38,529 nucleotides of DNA from Exiguobacterium sp. s124 (GCF_018617485.1 NZ_JACSKH010000007.1:1-38529); one strand, 5' to 3'; positions 1 through 8,989 are shown, numbered from the stretch's first letter. Notes: generated by a model from the letters alone, not told the origin. A program made the numbers and translations.

Positions 1-89
1 TGGCCAAACAACAGGACCCGGAGACCGTCAAGATCGAGAAAGGCTACAATCCCGACGTCATCGCCAAAATCCAACCGCAGGGCGGTATT
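1..89. repeat. Terminal direct repeat (copy 1), circular junction
   Basis: These 89 bases are identical to positions 38441-38529. One open reading frame runs without interruption from 38416 through the end into position 1. The two copies are therefore the overlap of a circular assembly, not a biological duplication, and the unique circle is 38,440 bp. Confidence 0.95.
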
Positions 90-1928
90 AAGTTCGACGC
101 TAACTTCGTCCGGCTCGGGGACGGCTACCTCTCGTGCCTCCATGTCTATAAGTATCAGTCGCTCGTCTACGACTACTGGCTCGAACCGATCCTGAACATG
201 CCGGGCATTTTGACGACGCTCGACATCGGGACCGCCGACAAGCGCGAGATCATCCAAACCATCAACAAGTCGATGGCCGAACAGAACACGCGCTTCGAGA
301 ACGCGAAGGACAACATCGACCGAATCGACGCTCGAGAGACGTATAAGGAACTGAACGAGCTCTATGAACAGATCACCCAGGGCGAGACGATGAAATATCT
401 GCATCTACGCCTCTATGTGAAGGCGAAGACGCTCGACTCGCTCGAGGTAAAGGTACAGGAAGTGATGGAAGAACTCGAGGCTCGGAACTTCCGCTCGACG
501 ATCTTCCTGAACGAACAGGAATGGGAATGGCAGAGCCTGTTCACAAGCTATGACCAACAACAAAAGCTCCCGAACCGGCGACGTGGGAAAGAGATCCCTT
601 CCCTCTCCATCGCCGGCGGCTATCCGTTCCACTTCACGTCTCTCCAGGACGCGACCGGGACGTATTACGGGACGACCGACACGAACGGAAGCGTCATATT
701 CGACCTGTTCCATAAGGATAAACAGCGCAAATTCTATAACGCGCTCATGATTGGCAAAATGGGGTCCGGGAAGTCGACGCTCCTCAAGAAGACCGTACTC
801 GACCAAGCAATCAAAGGCAACAAGATCCGCATCCTCGACGTCACGGGCGAGTTCTCCGACCTCGTGCGTCAGCTCGGCGGGAAAGAGATCGCGCTCGACG
901 GGTCGGCCGGTCTCATCAATCCGCTCCATGTCTATAAGACCGTAACCAACAACGACGGCAGCGCCAACGAGGCACTCTCGTTCATGCAACATCTGTCGAA
1001 GATGGCCGTGTTCTATCACTACATCAACCCGGCGGCGACGCAGGAAGAGACGAATGAGTTCGAGATCCTGCTTCGGGATTTATACGTGCGGCACGGACTC
1101 TGGGACGAACAAGGCGAACTGCCGATCACGACGCATCCGGCGAACCGGTACCCGACGTTCTCGGACTTCTTGCATCTCGTGCAGCGTGAACTCTACACGG
1201 ATGACACACGCACCTCAATCAAGGAGGCAATCAGTCCGAACCGGGTGCGGCGTCTCGAGAACATCGAGCTCGCCGTCACGAACCTCGTCCATAACTATGG
1301 CAATATCTTCGACGGGCACTCCTCCATCGACCGGTTCGATGAGGAACTCATCGTTTCGTTCCCTCTTCGGAACCTGACGAGCCTGCGCGACGAGGTGTTC
1401 CAGGCGCAGGTCTTCTCGCTGATGAACATGCTGTGGGACGGGATGATCGCCAACGGCTCGAGTCAACTGAAGGCCTACAACCAGGGCGTGCTCCGGACCG
1501 AAGAGGCGTGCAAGTACCTCATCGTCATCGACGAGGCGCACCATTTGATCAACACGCGCGACATCGCGCAACCGGCCATCCTGTATCTGCAACGCTGTAT
1601 GCGCGAGGCGCGCAAATATTTCGGTGGCATCTTCTTCGTGTCGCATCTGATCACCGACTTCGTGCCGGCCGGATCGAAGTCTGAGAACGCAGAGAACGTC
1701 AAGTCGCTCTTCCAGCTCACCCAATATAAGATCATCGGTGAACAGGATGCGGAGAGCATCCCGATCATCCAGACGGTGTTCGATGGCCAACTCTCGAATT
1801 CTGAGATGCGCATCATCCCCTCGCTCGAGACAGGGCGTGTCGTCCTCAGCATCTCCGGGGTGCAGAACCTCATCTTTGACGTCGATGTCGCGCCCGAAGA
1901 GCTCGCCTTATTCGGTGGAGGTGCCTGA
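1..1928 (+). CDS. virB4: VirB4-family conjugation ATPase (TrsE/TraE type), 3' part
   Basis: This is the main part of the ATPase that powers the type IV secretion channel on the inner face of the membrane. On the circle the gene starts at ATG 38416, after AAAGGAG, and codes for 650 residues; the first ATG inside this segment (198) is not the start. Walker A (GKMGSGKST) lies near residues 260-268 and Walker B (YLIVIDEAHH) near 515. The C-terminal segment ending in LETGRVVLSISG is typical of VirB4. The N-terminal domain usual in 800-residue VirB4 proteins is encoded separately just upstream (37778-38398), as I recall for the TrsD/TrsE pair of pSK41-like plasmids. Its TGA overlaps the next ATG (1926-1930), so the two are translationally coupled. 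Confidence 0.93.
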   Translation, partial: AKQQDPETVKIEKGYNPDVIAKIQPQGGIKFDANFVRLGDGYLSCLHVYKYQSLVYDYWLEPILNMPGILTTLDIGTADKREIIQTINKSMAEQNTRFENAKDNIDRIDARETYKELNELYEQITQGETMKYLHLRLYVKAKTLDSLEVKVQEVMEELEARNFRSTIFLNEQEWEWQSLFTSYDQQQKLPNRRRGKEIPSLSIAGGYPFHFTSLQDATGTYYGTTDTNGSVIFDLFHKDKQRKFYNALMIGKMGSGKSTLLKKTVLDQAIKGNKIRILDVTGEFSDLVRQLGGKEIALDGSAGLINPLHVYKTVTNNDGSANEALSFMQHLSKMAVFYHYINPAATQEETNEFEILLRDLYVRHGLWDEQGELPITTHPANRYPTFSDFLHLVQRELYTDDTRTSIKEAISPNRVRRLENIELAVTNLVHNYGNIFDGHSSIDRFDEELIVSFPLRNLTSLRDEVFQAQVFSLMNMLWDGMIANGSSQLKAYNQGVLRTEEACKYLIVIDEAHHLINTRDIAQPAILYLQRCMREARKYFGGIFFVSHLITDFVPAGSKSENAENVKSLFQLTQYKIIGEQDAESIPIIQTVFDGQLSNSEMRIIPSLETGRVVLSISGVQNLIFDVDVAPEELALFGGGA

Positions 1929-3034
1929 TGTGGGCGGCCGCAAAACGGACGGCCCGCTTCGCCGTCACAGCGAAGTGGCAACTCGCGACGCTCAAATGGC
2001 GGCTCATCCTGCTCGGGATCGCAACACTCGTCTTGTTCCTGGTCATCCTCATCGTCGGGATCCTCGACACGCTCACGGGTGTCCAGAACGAACAACCGAC
2101 CGACGTCCCGTTCGACACGGCCGGTGGTCTGCAGGTGAGCGACCAGGTGCTCCAATATCGGGGATTGGTCGAATCGGAACTGTCGAAGCACGGACTGGCC
2201 GAACAGACGAACCTCGTACTCGCGCTCATGATGCAGGAGAGCGGCGGACGCGGGAACGACCCGATGCAGGCGAGCGAATCGAAGTGTGGACGCATCGGAT
2301 GCATCACCTCCCCCGATGAGAGTATCGTCTACGGCGTCGAACATTTCGCCTCCGTCTTCGAACGGGCGAACCGTGACGTGCAGCTCACGCTACAGAGTTA
2401 CAACTTCGGAGGCGGCTTCATCGATTATGTCCAGGAGAACGGCGGACGTTACTCGAAAGAGCTCGCTATCTCGTTCTCTCAGATGATGTACCAACGCGTG
2501 AAACACACCGGTGTCTACCGTTGCCATCGCCCGAGTGCTGTCCAGCACGGCGCCTGTTACGGGGACATCGAGTATGTCGATGCGGTGTTGAAATACCTCG
2601 CACCGGCCGCCGTCGCCGACGGGGTTATCACGAAAGAACTGTTGTCGGGGTTACGTTCCCCGCTCGCCATTCCGCTCAACGTGACATCGCGTTTCGGATG
2701 GCGTGTCGTCTTCGGACAACGGGACAACCACACCGGCATCGACTTCAGTTGCACCCCGTCCGATACAATCCACGCGGTCAAGAGTGGCACCGTCATCTAT
2801 AGCGGGAACCGCGGACCGTACGGAAATCTCGTCCAAGTTCGGCACGACAACTACATCACGGCGTACGCGCACCTGAGTCGTCTCGGCGTCCAGACCAGAC
2901 AACAGATCGAGGCTGGACAGGCGCTCGGATACTGCGGCACGACCGGACGCTCGAGCGGGAATCATCTGCATTTCGAGATCAAGACGAATGAATGGTCCGG
3001 TCATATCGACCCCGCCCCGGTCTTCGGATTTTGA
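1928..3034 (+). CDS. Bifunctional lysozyme-like / M23 peptidase wall hydrolase of the transfer apparatus
   Basis: This membrane-anchored enzyme opens peptidoglycan so the transfer channel can be assembled; it is the counterpart of TrsG, TraG and CwlT. One transmembrane segment spans residues 26-47. A lysozyme-like transglycosylase domain follows, with the likely catalytic Glu104 in MMQESGG and the SYNFGGGF segment near 157-164. The C-terminal domain is an M23 (LytM) metallopeptidase, with His268 and Asp272 (HTGID) and His346/His348 (NHLHFE) as zinc ligands or catalytic residues. The better-known plasmid homologues pair the lysozyme domain with CHAP or NlpC/P60, so the M23 partner is a variant. 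ATG 1928 overlaps the VirB4 stop codon. Confidence 0.92.
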   Translation: MWAAAKRTARFAVTAKWQLATLKWRLILLGIATLVLFLVILIVGILDTLTGVQNEQPTDVPFDTAGGLQVSDQVLQYRGLVESELSKHGLAEQTNLVLALMMQESGGRGNDPMQASESKCGRIGCITSPDESIVYGVEHFASVFERANRDVQLTLQSYNFGGGFIDYVQENGGRYSKELAISFSQMMYQRVKHTGVYRCHRPSAVQHGACYGDIEYVDAVLKYLAPAAVADGVITKELLSGLRSPLAIPLNVTSRFGWRVVFGQRDNHTGIDFSCTPSDTIHAVKSGTVIYSGNRGPYGNLVQVRHDNYITAYAHLSRLGVQTRQQIEAGQALGYCGTTGRSSGNHLHFEIKTNEWSGHIDPAPVFGF

Positions 3035-3064
3035 GTCATGGATGTATGGAAAGGAGGAGAAAGA

Positions 3065-3643
3065 ATGAACTTCACCGCACGTCACCTCGCGTATCTGTTT
3101 GGGATACTGCTTGTTATCTCACTCGCGGCGAACGTCTTTTTCTATCAACAAGTGACGGCTGTCACGAGTACTTCAGACACGAGTCAGACGGAAAACAAGA
3201 GTATCACTCCCTCTGAATCGGCAACCTCCGAAGCTACGTTGGCGGACACTGAACAAGTCGTCGCTTCGACGGGAACGGAACAAATGGAGGAGCTGACGAC
3301 ACGCGCGACGCGCTTCGTCGAGTATGCCTTCACCATCACCAAAGACAGTTACACGACCCAGAAAAGACAGGCGAAAGACGTCATGTCAGAGGAACTCACG
3401 GCCACGCTCTTCGCCGCTGACGGAAGCGATGTCGGCACGTTCGAGACGATAGTCCGCGACATCGAGGTGTTCCCTTCTGTCTCCGGAGAAGAATGTCTCG
3501 TACGGTTCGAACAGGACCTGTTGATCACCGAAACGGGTTATGAGGAGACGACGCAAGAACTGTTGACCCTGACGTTCGAGTCCATCGACGGACGTTTGGT
3601 CGTCACCGAGATGGAAGACCTGACACCGAAAGGAGGAATCTAG
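3065..3643 (+). CDS. VirB8-like single-pass transfer protein
   Basis: The protein has 192 residues. A short cytoplasmic start is followed by a transmembrane helix at about residues 8-27, a Ser/Thr-rich linker (about 33-70), then an alpha/beta domain beginning EELTTRATRFVEYAF. Membrane helix, linker and a helix-plus-sheet domain match the VirB8/TcpC layout with an NTF2-like fold, the scaffold that bridges ATPases and channel on the outer face of the membrane. That assignment rests on topology and position, not on a specific motif. The start was set at ATG 3065 because AAAGGAGGAG lies just before it; an upstream in-frame ATG at 3038 has no such site. The stop codon directly abuts the next ATG. 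Confidence 0.65.
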   Translation: MNFTARHLAYLFGILLVISLAANVFFYQQVTAVTSTSDTSQTENKSITPSESATSEATLADTEQVVASTGTEQMEELTTRATRFVEYAFTITKDSYTTQKRQAKDVMSEELTATLFAADGSDVGTFETIVRDIEVFPSVSGEECLVRFEQDLLITETGYEETTQELLTLTFESIDGRLVVTEMEDLTPKGGI

Positions 3644-4483
3644 ATGCGACGACAAACTCGAAAACGTCTCACCCAGAACGTCTCCCGGTTCTATCTCGGA
3701 ATCGGGATATTCTTTGTCATCGGCTTCCTCTTCTTCGGCACCTCGTCGTTCTTCTTCGCCGAGGAATCACCGGTCAATGAGACGCCAATCAACGAAACGA
3801 TCCGGCTCTCGAACGGGGAAATCGTGACGCTCCATGCCTGGAGTCATGACACGGAAAATCGGACGATGCGCGTCCGACTTTCGCTCGATGAAGTACCAGG
3901 TAACACGAACAATCATGTCTTCCGCTACGTCTACAAGGCACGTCCAGATTCCGAAAATGAGGTCTCCTTACTCTATGAACGGAACGACCAATACGTGCTC
4001 GAATTGGAGGATATACCGAACGACTTCGACCAACTCGCTGTCCGGATCTACGGATTGGATGAGTCACACTCATTCGATGAACTGACACCTGAGGAACAAG
4101 AGGACCGTCTTTTGACATCCCTCTATGCCGACCGTCGTACCATCGAACAAGCCAACCACATTTCATCTGACGAGACAACTTTCACGAGATTATTCGTCAA
4201 GGACGAGCTCACGGAGACAGAGCAACAATTAGAAAAAGCACAACAGTCGGTCGAGGCGCAGCGGCAACAGATCAAGCGACACGATCGTGACAAAGAAGAG
4301 CTTAAAGGTGAACTCCCCTACCTCTCGCTCGACGAACAGGTCGAACAGGAGAACGAAATCTTCGACCTTAGTCGGAAACGTGACGAGCTCACACTCGAAC
4401 TCGAGAAGCTCGAACAGTCGGTCGAAGCGCTCGAAGAAAAGCACGAAAAATTGCGCGTCCGGCTCCGGGAACTGTCGATTTAA
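3644..4483 (+). CDS. Membrane-anchored coiled-coil protein of the transfer operon, function unknown
   Basis: I do not recognise this 279-residue protein. A basic N-terminus leads into one transmembrane helix (about residues 17-38). An extracytoplasmic beta-rich region (about 50-140) follows, then a long highly charged coiled coil (about 180-279) rich in Glu, Lys, Gln and Leu heptads. It starts directly after the stop of the VirB8-like gene, behind AAAGGAGGAATCTAG, and it is the last gene before oriT. A structural or stabilising part of the channel or cell-wall passage is plausible, but nothing in the sequence proves it. Confidence 0.7.
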   Translation: MRRQTRKRLTQNVSRFYLGIGIFFVIGFLFFGTSSFFFAEESPVNETPINETIRLSNGEIVTLHAWSHDTENRTMRVRLSLDEVPGNTNNHVFRYVYKARPDSENEVSLLYERNDQYVLELEDIPNDFDQLAVRIYGLDESHSFDELTPEEQEDRLLTSLYADRRTIEQANHISSDETTFTRLFVKDELTETEQQLEKAQQSVEAQRQQIKRHDRDKEELKGELPYLSLDEQVEQENEIFDLSRKRDELTLELEKLEQSVEALEEKHEKLRVRLRELSI

Positions 4484-4675
4484 GTGGCACATTTTGTGCC
4501 AAATTGCTGGTTTTACTGGCACATTTCGTGCCGTTTTCGGACTTTTGGTGATATCACGGAAACCCCAGGCTCTGCCTGGGCTATCACGACAAGTGATAGC
4601 AGTTTCCCCTTATGCTCTTTGAACGAACTTTTAGGACGTCGGCAACATGTAACCTCTAGAAAGGTGGTCAGGCAG
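4484..4675. other. Probable origin of transfer (oriT) with hairpin cluster
   Basis: No gene fits here, and the segment sits directly before the MobC-like and relaxase genes. It holds five ordered palindromes: two related GGCACA/TGTGCC hairpins (4486-4500 and 4518-4532), GTGATATCAC (4548-4557), CCCAGGC-TCT-GCCTGGG (4564-4580) and GCTATCAC-N5-GTGATAGC (4580-4600). A unique 70-base stretch leads from there to the next gene. Clustered inverted repeats upstream of a relaxase are the usual build of oriT. The nic site cannot be placed from sequence alone. Confidence 0.75.
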
Positions 4676-4927
4676 ATGGATCTGTTGCTCCGCGACATCG
4701 ATCCCGTCATCGTGAAGCAAATCGATGAATGGGCAAAGCGAAACAATCGCTCCCGGCAACAATATTTGAAAGAATTGCTCGCCTCCTGGTGCGCGAACGG
4801 CATCCACTCGACGCAGGTCGAGCGACTGGAACGACAACTCGAGGCGAACACGCTCCACCTGAAGCGGAGCGCGGACGAGCTCGCCGCGGTCACCCGGTTG
4901 TTGAACGAGGTGATGCAAAATGCGTGA
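4676..4927 (+). CDS. MobC-like relaxosome accessory protein (ribbon-helix-helix)
   Basis: This 83-residue protein has a ribbon-helix-helix start: a strand around LLLRDIDPVIVKQIDEWA followed by the NRSRQQYLKELL helix. A C-terminal helix rich in Leu and Glu (about 45-80) suggests a dimer or tetramer. Such proteins bind oriT and load the relaxase. ATG 4676 was chosen because AAAGGTGG lies eight bases upstream; the longer open frame from 4484 would run through the oriT palindromes. The gene overlaps the relaxase start by eight bases, so the two are co-translated. Confidence 0.82.
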   Translation: MDLLLRDIDPVIVKQIDEWAKRNNRSRQQYLKELLASWCANGIHSTQVERLERQLEANTLHLKRSADELAAVTRLLNEVMQNA

Positions 4928-6074
4928 GACGCCCGGCGTCGTCATCAAATCGAAATTTAAAGTACCGGGTACGAAAAAGAAGTCGCGTCGCTACACGACG
5001 TACCTCGACTACATCAATCGTCCCGACGCAAAAGATAGCCGAGAACAGTTCGAGACGTACCACGATTACATGGAAGACGAGACGAAGTCGAGCGGCCTGT
5101 TCACGCGTGAGGACAATCGATTGAACGACGAGAAACGTCGCGCCGTCCGCGACATTTTCAAGCACGCGCAAGAGAACGGGAGCATCCTCTGGCAGGACGT
5201 CATCTCGTTCGACAACGCATGGCTACGCGAGACCGGTGTGCTCCTCGACGACATCGTCGATGAGAAGCGGTTGATCCAGGCGACGCGGAACGCGGTCGAT
5301 TCAATGCTCCAAAAAGAGAAGATGGTCCACGCCTATTGGACCGGCGCCGTGCATTATAACACCGACAATATCCACGTGCATGTCGCCATCGTCGAGACGA
5401 GCCACATGCGTGAGCGCGGTAAACGAAAACCGAAATCGATCGAGCTGATGAAGTCGAAGGTCATCCATTCCCTCGCCGACCGGACGAAAGAACAGGAGAA
5501 ACTGAACGCGTTCATAAGAGACGAACTGGTCGCCCATAAACGGAACCGGAAAATTCCAACGCTCCCGAACCGTATCCTGCATCCCGAACTCGTCCGTCAA
5601 TTCAAGGTCATCTATGAACGTTTGCCGGAAGACAAACGTCAATGGCGCTACAACATGAACGGGATGCAGCCGCTCCGGGAATCACTCGACCGTCTGACCG
5701 ATCACTATATCGACATCCATTTCAAATCAGAGTTTCTAGCCTTCAACGAGAAGCTCGAGCAGGAGGTGTCCTTCCATCGTCGTAGCTACGGCGACACGGA
5801 GAAGGCCGAGCGTTATAGGACGACGAAACGACAGGACCTCTACACCCGGATGGGGAATTCCATCCTCTCCGAGATGCGCGACTTGTCAAAAGAACAAACG
5901 ATAGTTGAGAAAAATGGAGCCCCAAAACATCCGGTCAGACGCGCATTCAAACAACAAAAAATATTCAACGAATCACTCTACCGGATTGAGCGGCACATGA
6001 ACGACGAATTCGAACATTTGAAGAATCAACGTGCTTTCGAACAGCTGGAACGGGACATCGAATATGGAAAGTGA
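4920..6074 (+). CDS. MobP2-family relaxase
   Basis: The relaxase nicks oriT and pilots the transferred strand into the recipient. The protein has 384 residues. Motif III of the HUH fold is intact: His145, His152 and His154 in AVHYNTDNIHVHVAIVE. The N-terminus (PGVVIKSKFKVPG, then RRYTTYLDYINRP) is typical of the MobP2 group, with candidate catalytic tyrosines at about 25, 28 and 31. The C-terminal half is basic and helical and carries no recognised helicase or primase domain. It directly follows oriT and the MobC-like gene. Confidence 0.9.
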   Translation: MRETPGVVIKSKFKVPGTKKKSRRYTTYLDYINRPDAKDSREQFETYHDYMEDETKSSGLFTREDNRLNDEKRRAVRDIFKHAQENGSILWQDVISFDNAWLRETGVLLDDIVDEKRLIQATRNAVDSMLQKEKMVHAYWTGAVHYNTDNIHVHVAIVETSHMRERGKRKPKSIELMKSKVIHSLADRTKEQEKLNAFIRDELVAHKRNRKIPTLPNRILHPELVRQFKVIYERLPEDKRQWRYNMNGMQPLRESLDRLTDHYIDIHFKSEFLAFNEKLEQEVSFHRRSYGDTEKAERYRTTKRQDLYTRMGNSILSEMRDLSKEQTIVEKNGAPKHPVRRAFKQQKIFNESLYRIERHMNDEFEHLKNQRAFEQLERDIEYGK

Positions 6075-6083
6075 GGGGGGACG

Positions 6084-6533
6084 ATGGAAGAGTTGAGACA
6101 GATCCGCCTCCGGTTGAAGCCGGAGACGGTCGCGTATTTGGAAGAGTTCGCCGACGACAAACGTTTCGGCCATCTCGGTCAGGTCATCGACCATATCGCA
6201 GAAGAGCATAGACAACTGGCCGACGAGAAGTGGGACATGCAGTTCCTCACCCACTCGATCAGCACGCAGGTCTCACGTCATATCGAGAAGTTGGTGAACG
6301 AGCAAATATCGACAGAACTCGAGCGTATCCGGCTCGCCGCAAACCGATCCGACCGCCACGGGCAGATCCTGACAGAGCTCCTGCAGGCGCTCATGCAGAC
6401 CGAAGGCATCGAAGATATCATGACGACGGACCAGTTCAAACCGACGTTCCTCGCGACGGCGGAACGTGTCGTCCAGGAACGCATCGAGCACCAAAAACAG
6501 AAGAAGGACACACTAACTTTTGAGAGAGGATGA
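6084..6533 (+). CDS. RHH-like accessory protein downstream of the relaxase
   Basis: This 149-residue protein begins with a strand and helix (RQIRLRLKPETVAYLEEFAD) that reads as a ribbon-helix-helix or MobC-like DNA-binding start. Long amphipathic helices follow, with HIEKLVNEQISTELERIRL in the middle. A GGGGG ribosome binding site lies just before the ATG. Its ATGA overlap with the next gene (6530-6533) marks an operon. A second relaxosome accessory or regulatory protein is likely, but no precise family was recognised. Confidence 0.65.
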   Translation: MEELRQIRLRLKPETVAYLEEFADDKRFGHLGQVIDHIAEEHRQLADEKWDMQFLTHSISTQVSRHIEKLVNEQISTELERIRLAANRSDRHGQILTELLQALMQTEGIEDIMTTDQFKPTFLATAERVVQERIEHQKQKKDTLTFERG

Positions 6534-6826
6534 ACCTTATGCGACCACTTGACCGTCCCTTTACGATGGGACAACTGTTGACACTTCAACAGAAAACTGT
6601 CTCGGTCCTTATTTATGGAAAACGGTACGACATCCCGGTGTCTGTTTCCGAGCACCAACTTTTGACCGCCATCGCGCAAGACGAGATTGTCTTGCTTCCC
6701 GTCAATTTCGAGCGGACACGGCTGTTACTCGACATCCCGGAAACGTCGCCACACCTCGAGCGTGAACTGAAAGATTTTGCGGATAGTGATGAATCTGTCA
6801 AAGACTTGTTGAAGGAAGGAGTCTGA
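6530..6826 (+). CDS. Small protein of the mobilisation operon, unknown
   Basis: This 98-residue protein is not recognised. It starts at ATG 6530, overlapping the previous stop codon by four bases. The middle (TVSVLIYGKRYDIPVSVSEHQLL) looks like a short beta-rich domain, and the C-terminus is acidic (DFADSDESVKDLLKEG). It ends four bases before the ArdC-like gene, so it is transcribed with that gene. Confidence 0.6.
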   Translation: MNLMRPLDRPFTMGQLLTLQQKTVSVLIYGKRYDIPVSVSEHQLLTAIAQDEIVLLPVNFERTRLLLDIPETSPHLERELKDFADSDESVKDLLKEGV

Positions 6827-6830
6827 CACG

Positions 6831-8267
6831 ATGGCCAAGATGAAGACGAACGAAGAACGGAAGGCCGAGCTCGATGCCTTGACGGAACAAATGGGAAAAC
6901 AGATCGACAGCTACTTCGAGAGTCCAGAGAAGATCCGTGAACACCTACAGTTCCTCGGCAAGTTCCATCAATACTCGATGCGGAACGCAATTTTAATCGA
7001 GTCCCAGTTCCCCGGAGCGGTCGCTGTCGGTTCTTACCCGTTCTGGGAGAAGCAAGGCGCACAGGTACAAAAAGGTGAGCGTGGCATCAAAGTATTCGTC
7101 CCGAACCCAGTGACGTACGCCCTTCACAAAGATGAATGGGTGCCGCTCAGCAAGGCACCGAAGCCGATCAAGGACGGCGTGAAACAAGGACGCATCCCGT
7201 CTCGCAAGATGATGTACTTCAAAATCGGTCACGTGTTCGAGTACACACAGACCGACGCACGGGAGAAAGGAATCGAGGTCTCGGACATCTTTAAACGGTA
7301 TCACCGGGATGGCGGGCTCGAGAACGAACAAGACATCCGTAACGCCTTGATGACGCTCGCGGATGCTCGGAATGTGACGCTATTGGAGGAACCGCTCGAC
7401 GAGATCGGGACGGCGAAGGGCTGTTACTATCCGGAGTTGCATGCAATCGCCTTGAACCCGCGGAACTCATCGATCGAGGACATCACCGTCCTGATCCACG
7501 AGCTTGCTCACGCGGAGCTGCACAATCAGGAACGGAACTTTGAGCGGGACAATCCACTCACAGCACCCGAGAAGGAGTTCCAGGCCGAGATGGTCGCTTA
7601 TGTCGTCTCGCATCAACTCGGGTTCCCGACGAATGACTTCTCGCTTTCCTATCTAGCCGGTTGGACGAAAGACAAGGAACTCCTCGACAAGGAAAAATTG
7701 TTGCAGGAGGTTCATCAGACATCCGCGACTTTCCTCGACCATATTGAATCTCATCTCGAGAAGTTGCATACCTTGGAGCAAGATAAGGAACAGACACCGC
7801 TCGAATATATCGCACAGTTGAACCGCCGCATGGGATGGAAGGACGCTGACCTCAGTCTTTATGAACGGGTGCATGCCGTACAAAGCGTGTTCCCCGAGGA
7901 GGTGGAGCCCTACCTGAACGCAAAAGCGGCCCTTGAGACGAACCTAAAGGTAGATCGCGTCGATGAGCCGCTCATGTATATTCATGGTAAGGGTTTCGGG
8001 TTTCAACCGTTCGGCATCGCCAACAATCACGACTTCAGTGAAGAGGCAATTGTCGCCTACACAGTGGTACTACCCAATCAGCCATTGATCAGCGGTCACT
8101 TTGATCCCGAACGAACCGTGCATCCATTGCACGATTTAGAAAAGAGCAATAAGGTTGAAAAGCCAGTTCTGAAATCGCTTGAAAACTATTGGCATGACGT
8201 GTTGCTCGAAAAAGAAAAAAAGTCTTTATCAAGAACAGATTTGTTGAATATTGAACGGTTGATTTAA
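6831..8267 (+). CDS. ArdC-like antirestriction protein: ssDNA-binding N-domain plus metallopeptidase
   Basis: The 478-residue protein matches the ArdC design. The N-terminal domain (about 1-150, with QFLGKFHQYSMRNAILIESQ and SYPFWEKQGAQVQKGERGIKV split around residue 65) binds single-stranded DNA in that family. A zincin domain follows, with HELAHAELHN at about residue 223 and a downstream Glu in QAEMVAYVV as third ligand. The last 150 residues resemble accessory domains found on plasmid antirestriction proteins. ArdC proteins protect incoming single-stranded plasmid DNA from restriction. The position 2 kb from oriT, ending the mobilisation operon, fits early expression in the recipient. The coding sequence becomes more AT-rich over its last 200 bases. 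Confidence 0.85.
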   Translation: MAKMKTNEERKAELDALTEQMGKQIDSYFESPEKIREHLQFLGKFHQYSMRNAILIESQFPGAVAVGSYPFWEKQGAQVQKGERGIKVFVPNPVTYALHKDEWVPLSKAPKPIKDGVKQGRIPSRKMMYFKIGHVFEYTQTDAREKGIEVSDIFKRYHRDGGLENEQDIRNALMTLADARNVTLLEEPLDEIGTAKGCYYPELHAIALNPRNSSIEDITVLIHELAHAELHNQERNFERDNPLTAPEKEFQAEMVAYVVSHQLGFPTNDFSLSYLAGWTKDKELLDKEKLLQEVHQTSATFLDHIESHLEKLHTLEQDKEQTPLEYIAQLNRRMGWKDADLSLYERVHAVQSVFPEEVEPYLNAKAALETNLKVDRVDEPLMYIHGKGFGFQPFGIANNHDFSEEAIVAYTVVLPNQPLISGHFDPERTVHPLHDLEKSNKVEKPVLKSLENYWHDVLLEKEKKSLSRTDLLNIERLI

Positions 8268-8272
8268 GTGTA

Positions 8273-8324
8273 AGGAGCTATAACAATAAACCATATTATG
8301 AATTTATCATATGTTATGGCTCCT
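8273..8324 (+). terminator. Inverted repeat ending the mobilisation operon
   Basis: AGGAGCTATAACA (8273-8285) pairs with TGTTATGGCTCCT (8312-8324) apart from one mismatch. The repeat lies just behind the ArdC-like stop codon. There is no strong T-run, so it may be a weak terminator or a processing and stability element. Confidence 0.5.
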
Positions 8325-8363
8325 CATACTTTAAATTACTTTTTAAGAATGCGCATCAATAGA

Positions 8364-8699
8364 TTAGTTGCGAGTAAACTTCATTTTAGTGTCTCCCTTA
8401 CTCACTTCCACGTCGTAATTTTTATAGAGGGCGACAAGGACTAACAAAGATACAGCAATAATTAATACAATCCAGACAGCCGTTGAAACAGCAGTTACGC
8501 TTGCCATAGCCATCGCAGCCACTGGTGTGGACATCTCAGAATTAATATCAGGTTGATTTTTCGATTTCTTCAATTTTTCTAGCGGTTCTAATTTCTTGGC
8601 TAACTCTCCTTCAACAATAATTACCTTTTCTTTATTTTGAACTGCCTGTTTTAATTCTTTAGCAGTCCTTACCGTAACTTCCTTTTCATTTTGTTTCAT
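8364..8699 (-). CDS. Small single-pass membrane protein, unknown
   Basis: This 111-residue protein has a charged N-terminal half (about 1-50, with VIIVEGELAKKLEPLEKLKKS). One hydrophobic helix spans about 68-92 (VSTAVWIVLIIAVSLLVLVAL), followed by a short basic tail. AAGGAAGAAGG precedes the ATG. It lies 65 bases downstream of the DUF3006 gene on the same strand and may be the last gene of that operon. No family was recognised. Confidence 0.65.
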   Translation of the reverse strand: MKQNEKEVTVRTAKELKQAVQNKEKVIIVEGELAKKLEPLEKLKKSKNQPDINSEMSTPVAAMAMASVTAVSTAVWIVLIIAVSLLVLVALYKNYDVEVSKGDTKMKFTRN

Positions 8700-8764
8700 G
8701 ATTATCCTTCTTCCTTTTTATATTGTTATTCAAAATCATATAAATAATTCAAGTCATTCATAAT

Positions 8765-8989
8765 TTAATCTTCCCAAAGTTCATTCATCAATTCATCGAT
8801 TTCTTTTGACAACCGTTGCTTTTCCTCTACATCTACCTCAACTCGCCCATCTTCGTAAAACCAAAGCACATCACCTGGTTGCACTGCATCAGGGATTTGT
8901 GACTTTGGAATGTTTTCCATCAATTCTCCGAATTCGATGACCGCCAAATCCCCTTCAAATCGATCGATTATTCCTCGCCGCCGCTTCAT
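8765..8989 (-). CDS. DUF3006 protein
   Basis: This 74-residue acidic protein (RRGIIDRFEGDLAVIEFGE, then DVLWFYEDGRVEVD) fits DUF3006, a small beta-barrel family regularly found next to ComEC-like metallo-beta-lactamase proteins. Its ATG overlaps the end of the upstream hydrolase gene (8986-8989), so both are translated together. Function unknown; a structural or regulatory partner of the hydrolase is the usual inference. Confidence 0.8.
   Translation of the reverse strand: MKRRRGIIDRFEGDLAVIEFGELMENIPKSQIPDAVQPGDVLWFYEDGRVEVDVEEKQRLSKEIDELMNELWED

Noticed and set aside
1475-2344. Long minus-strand frame of 289 codons opposite the VirB4 and hydrolase genes
   Set aside because: It is a shadow of GC-rich codon use on the + strand; both + strand proteins carry clear catalytic motifs.
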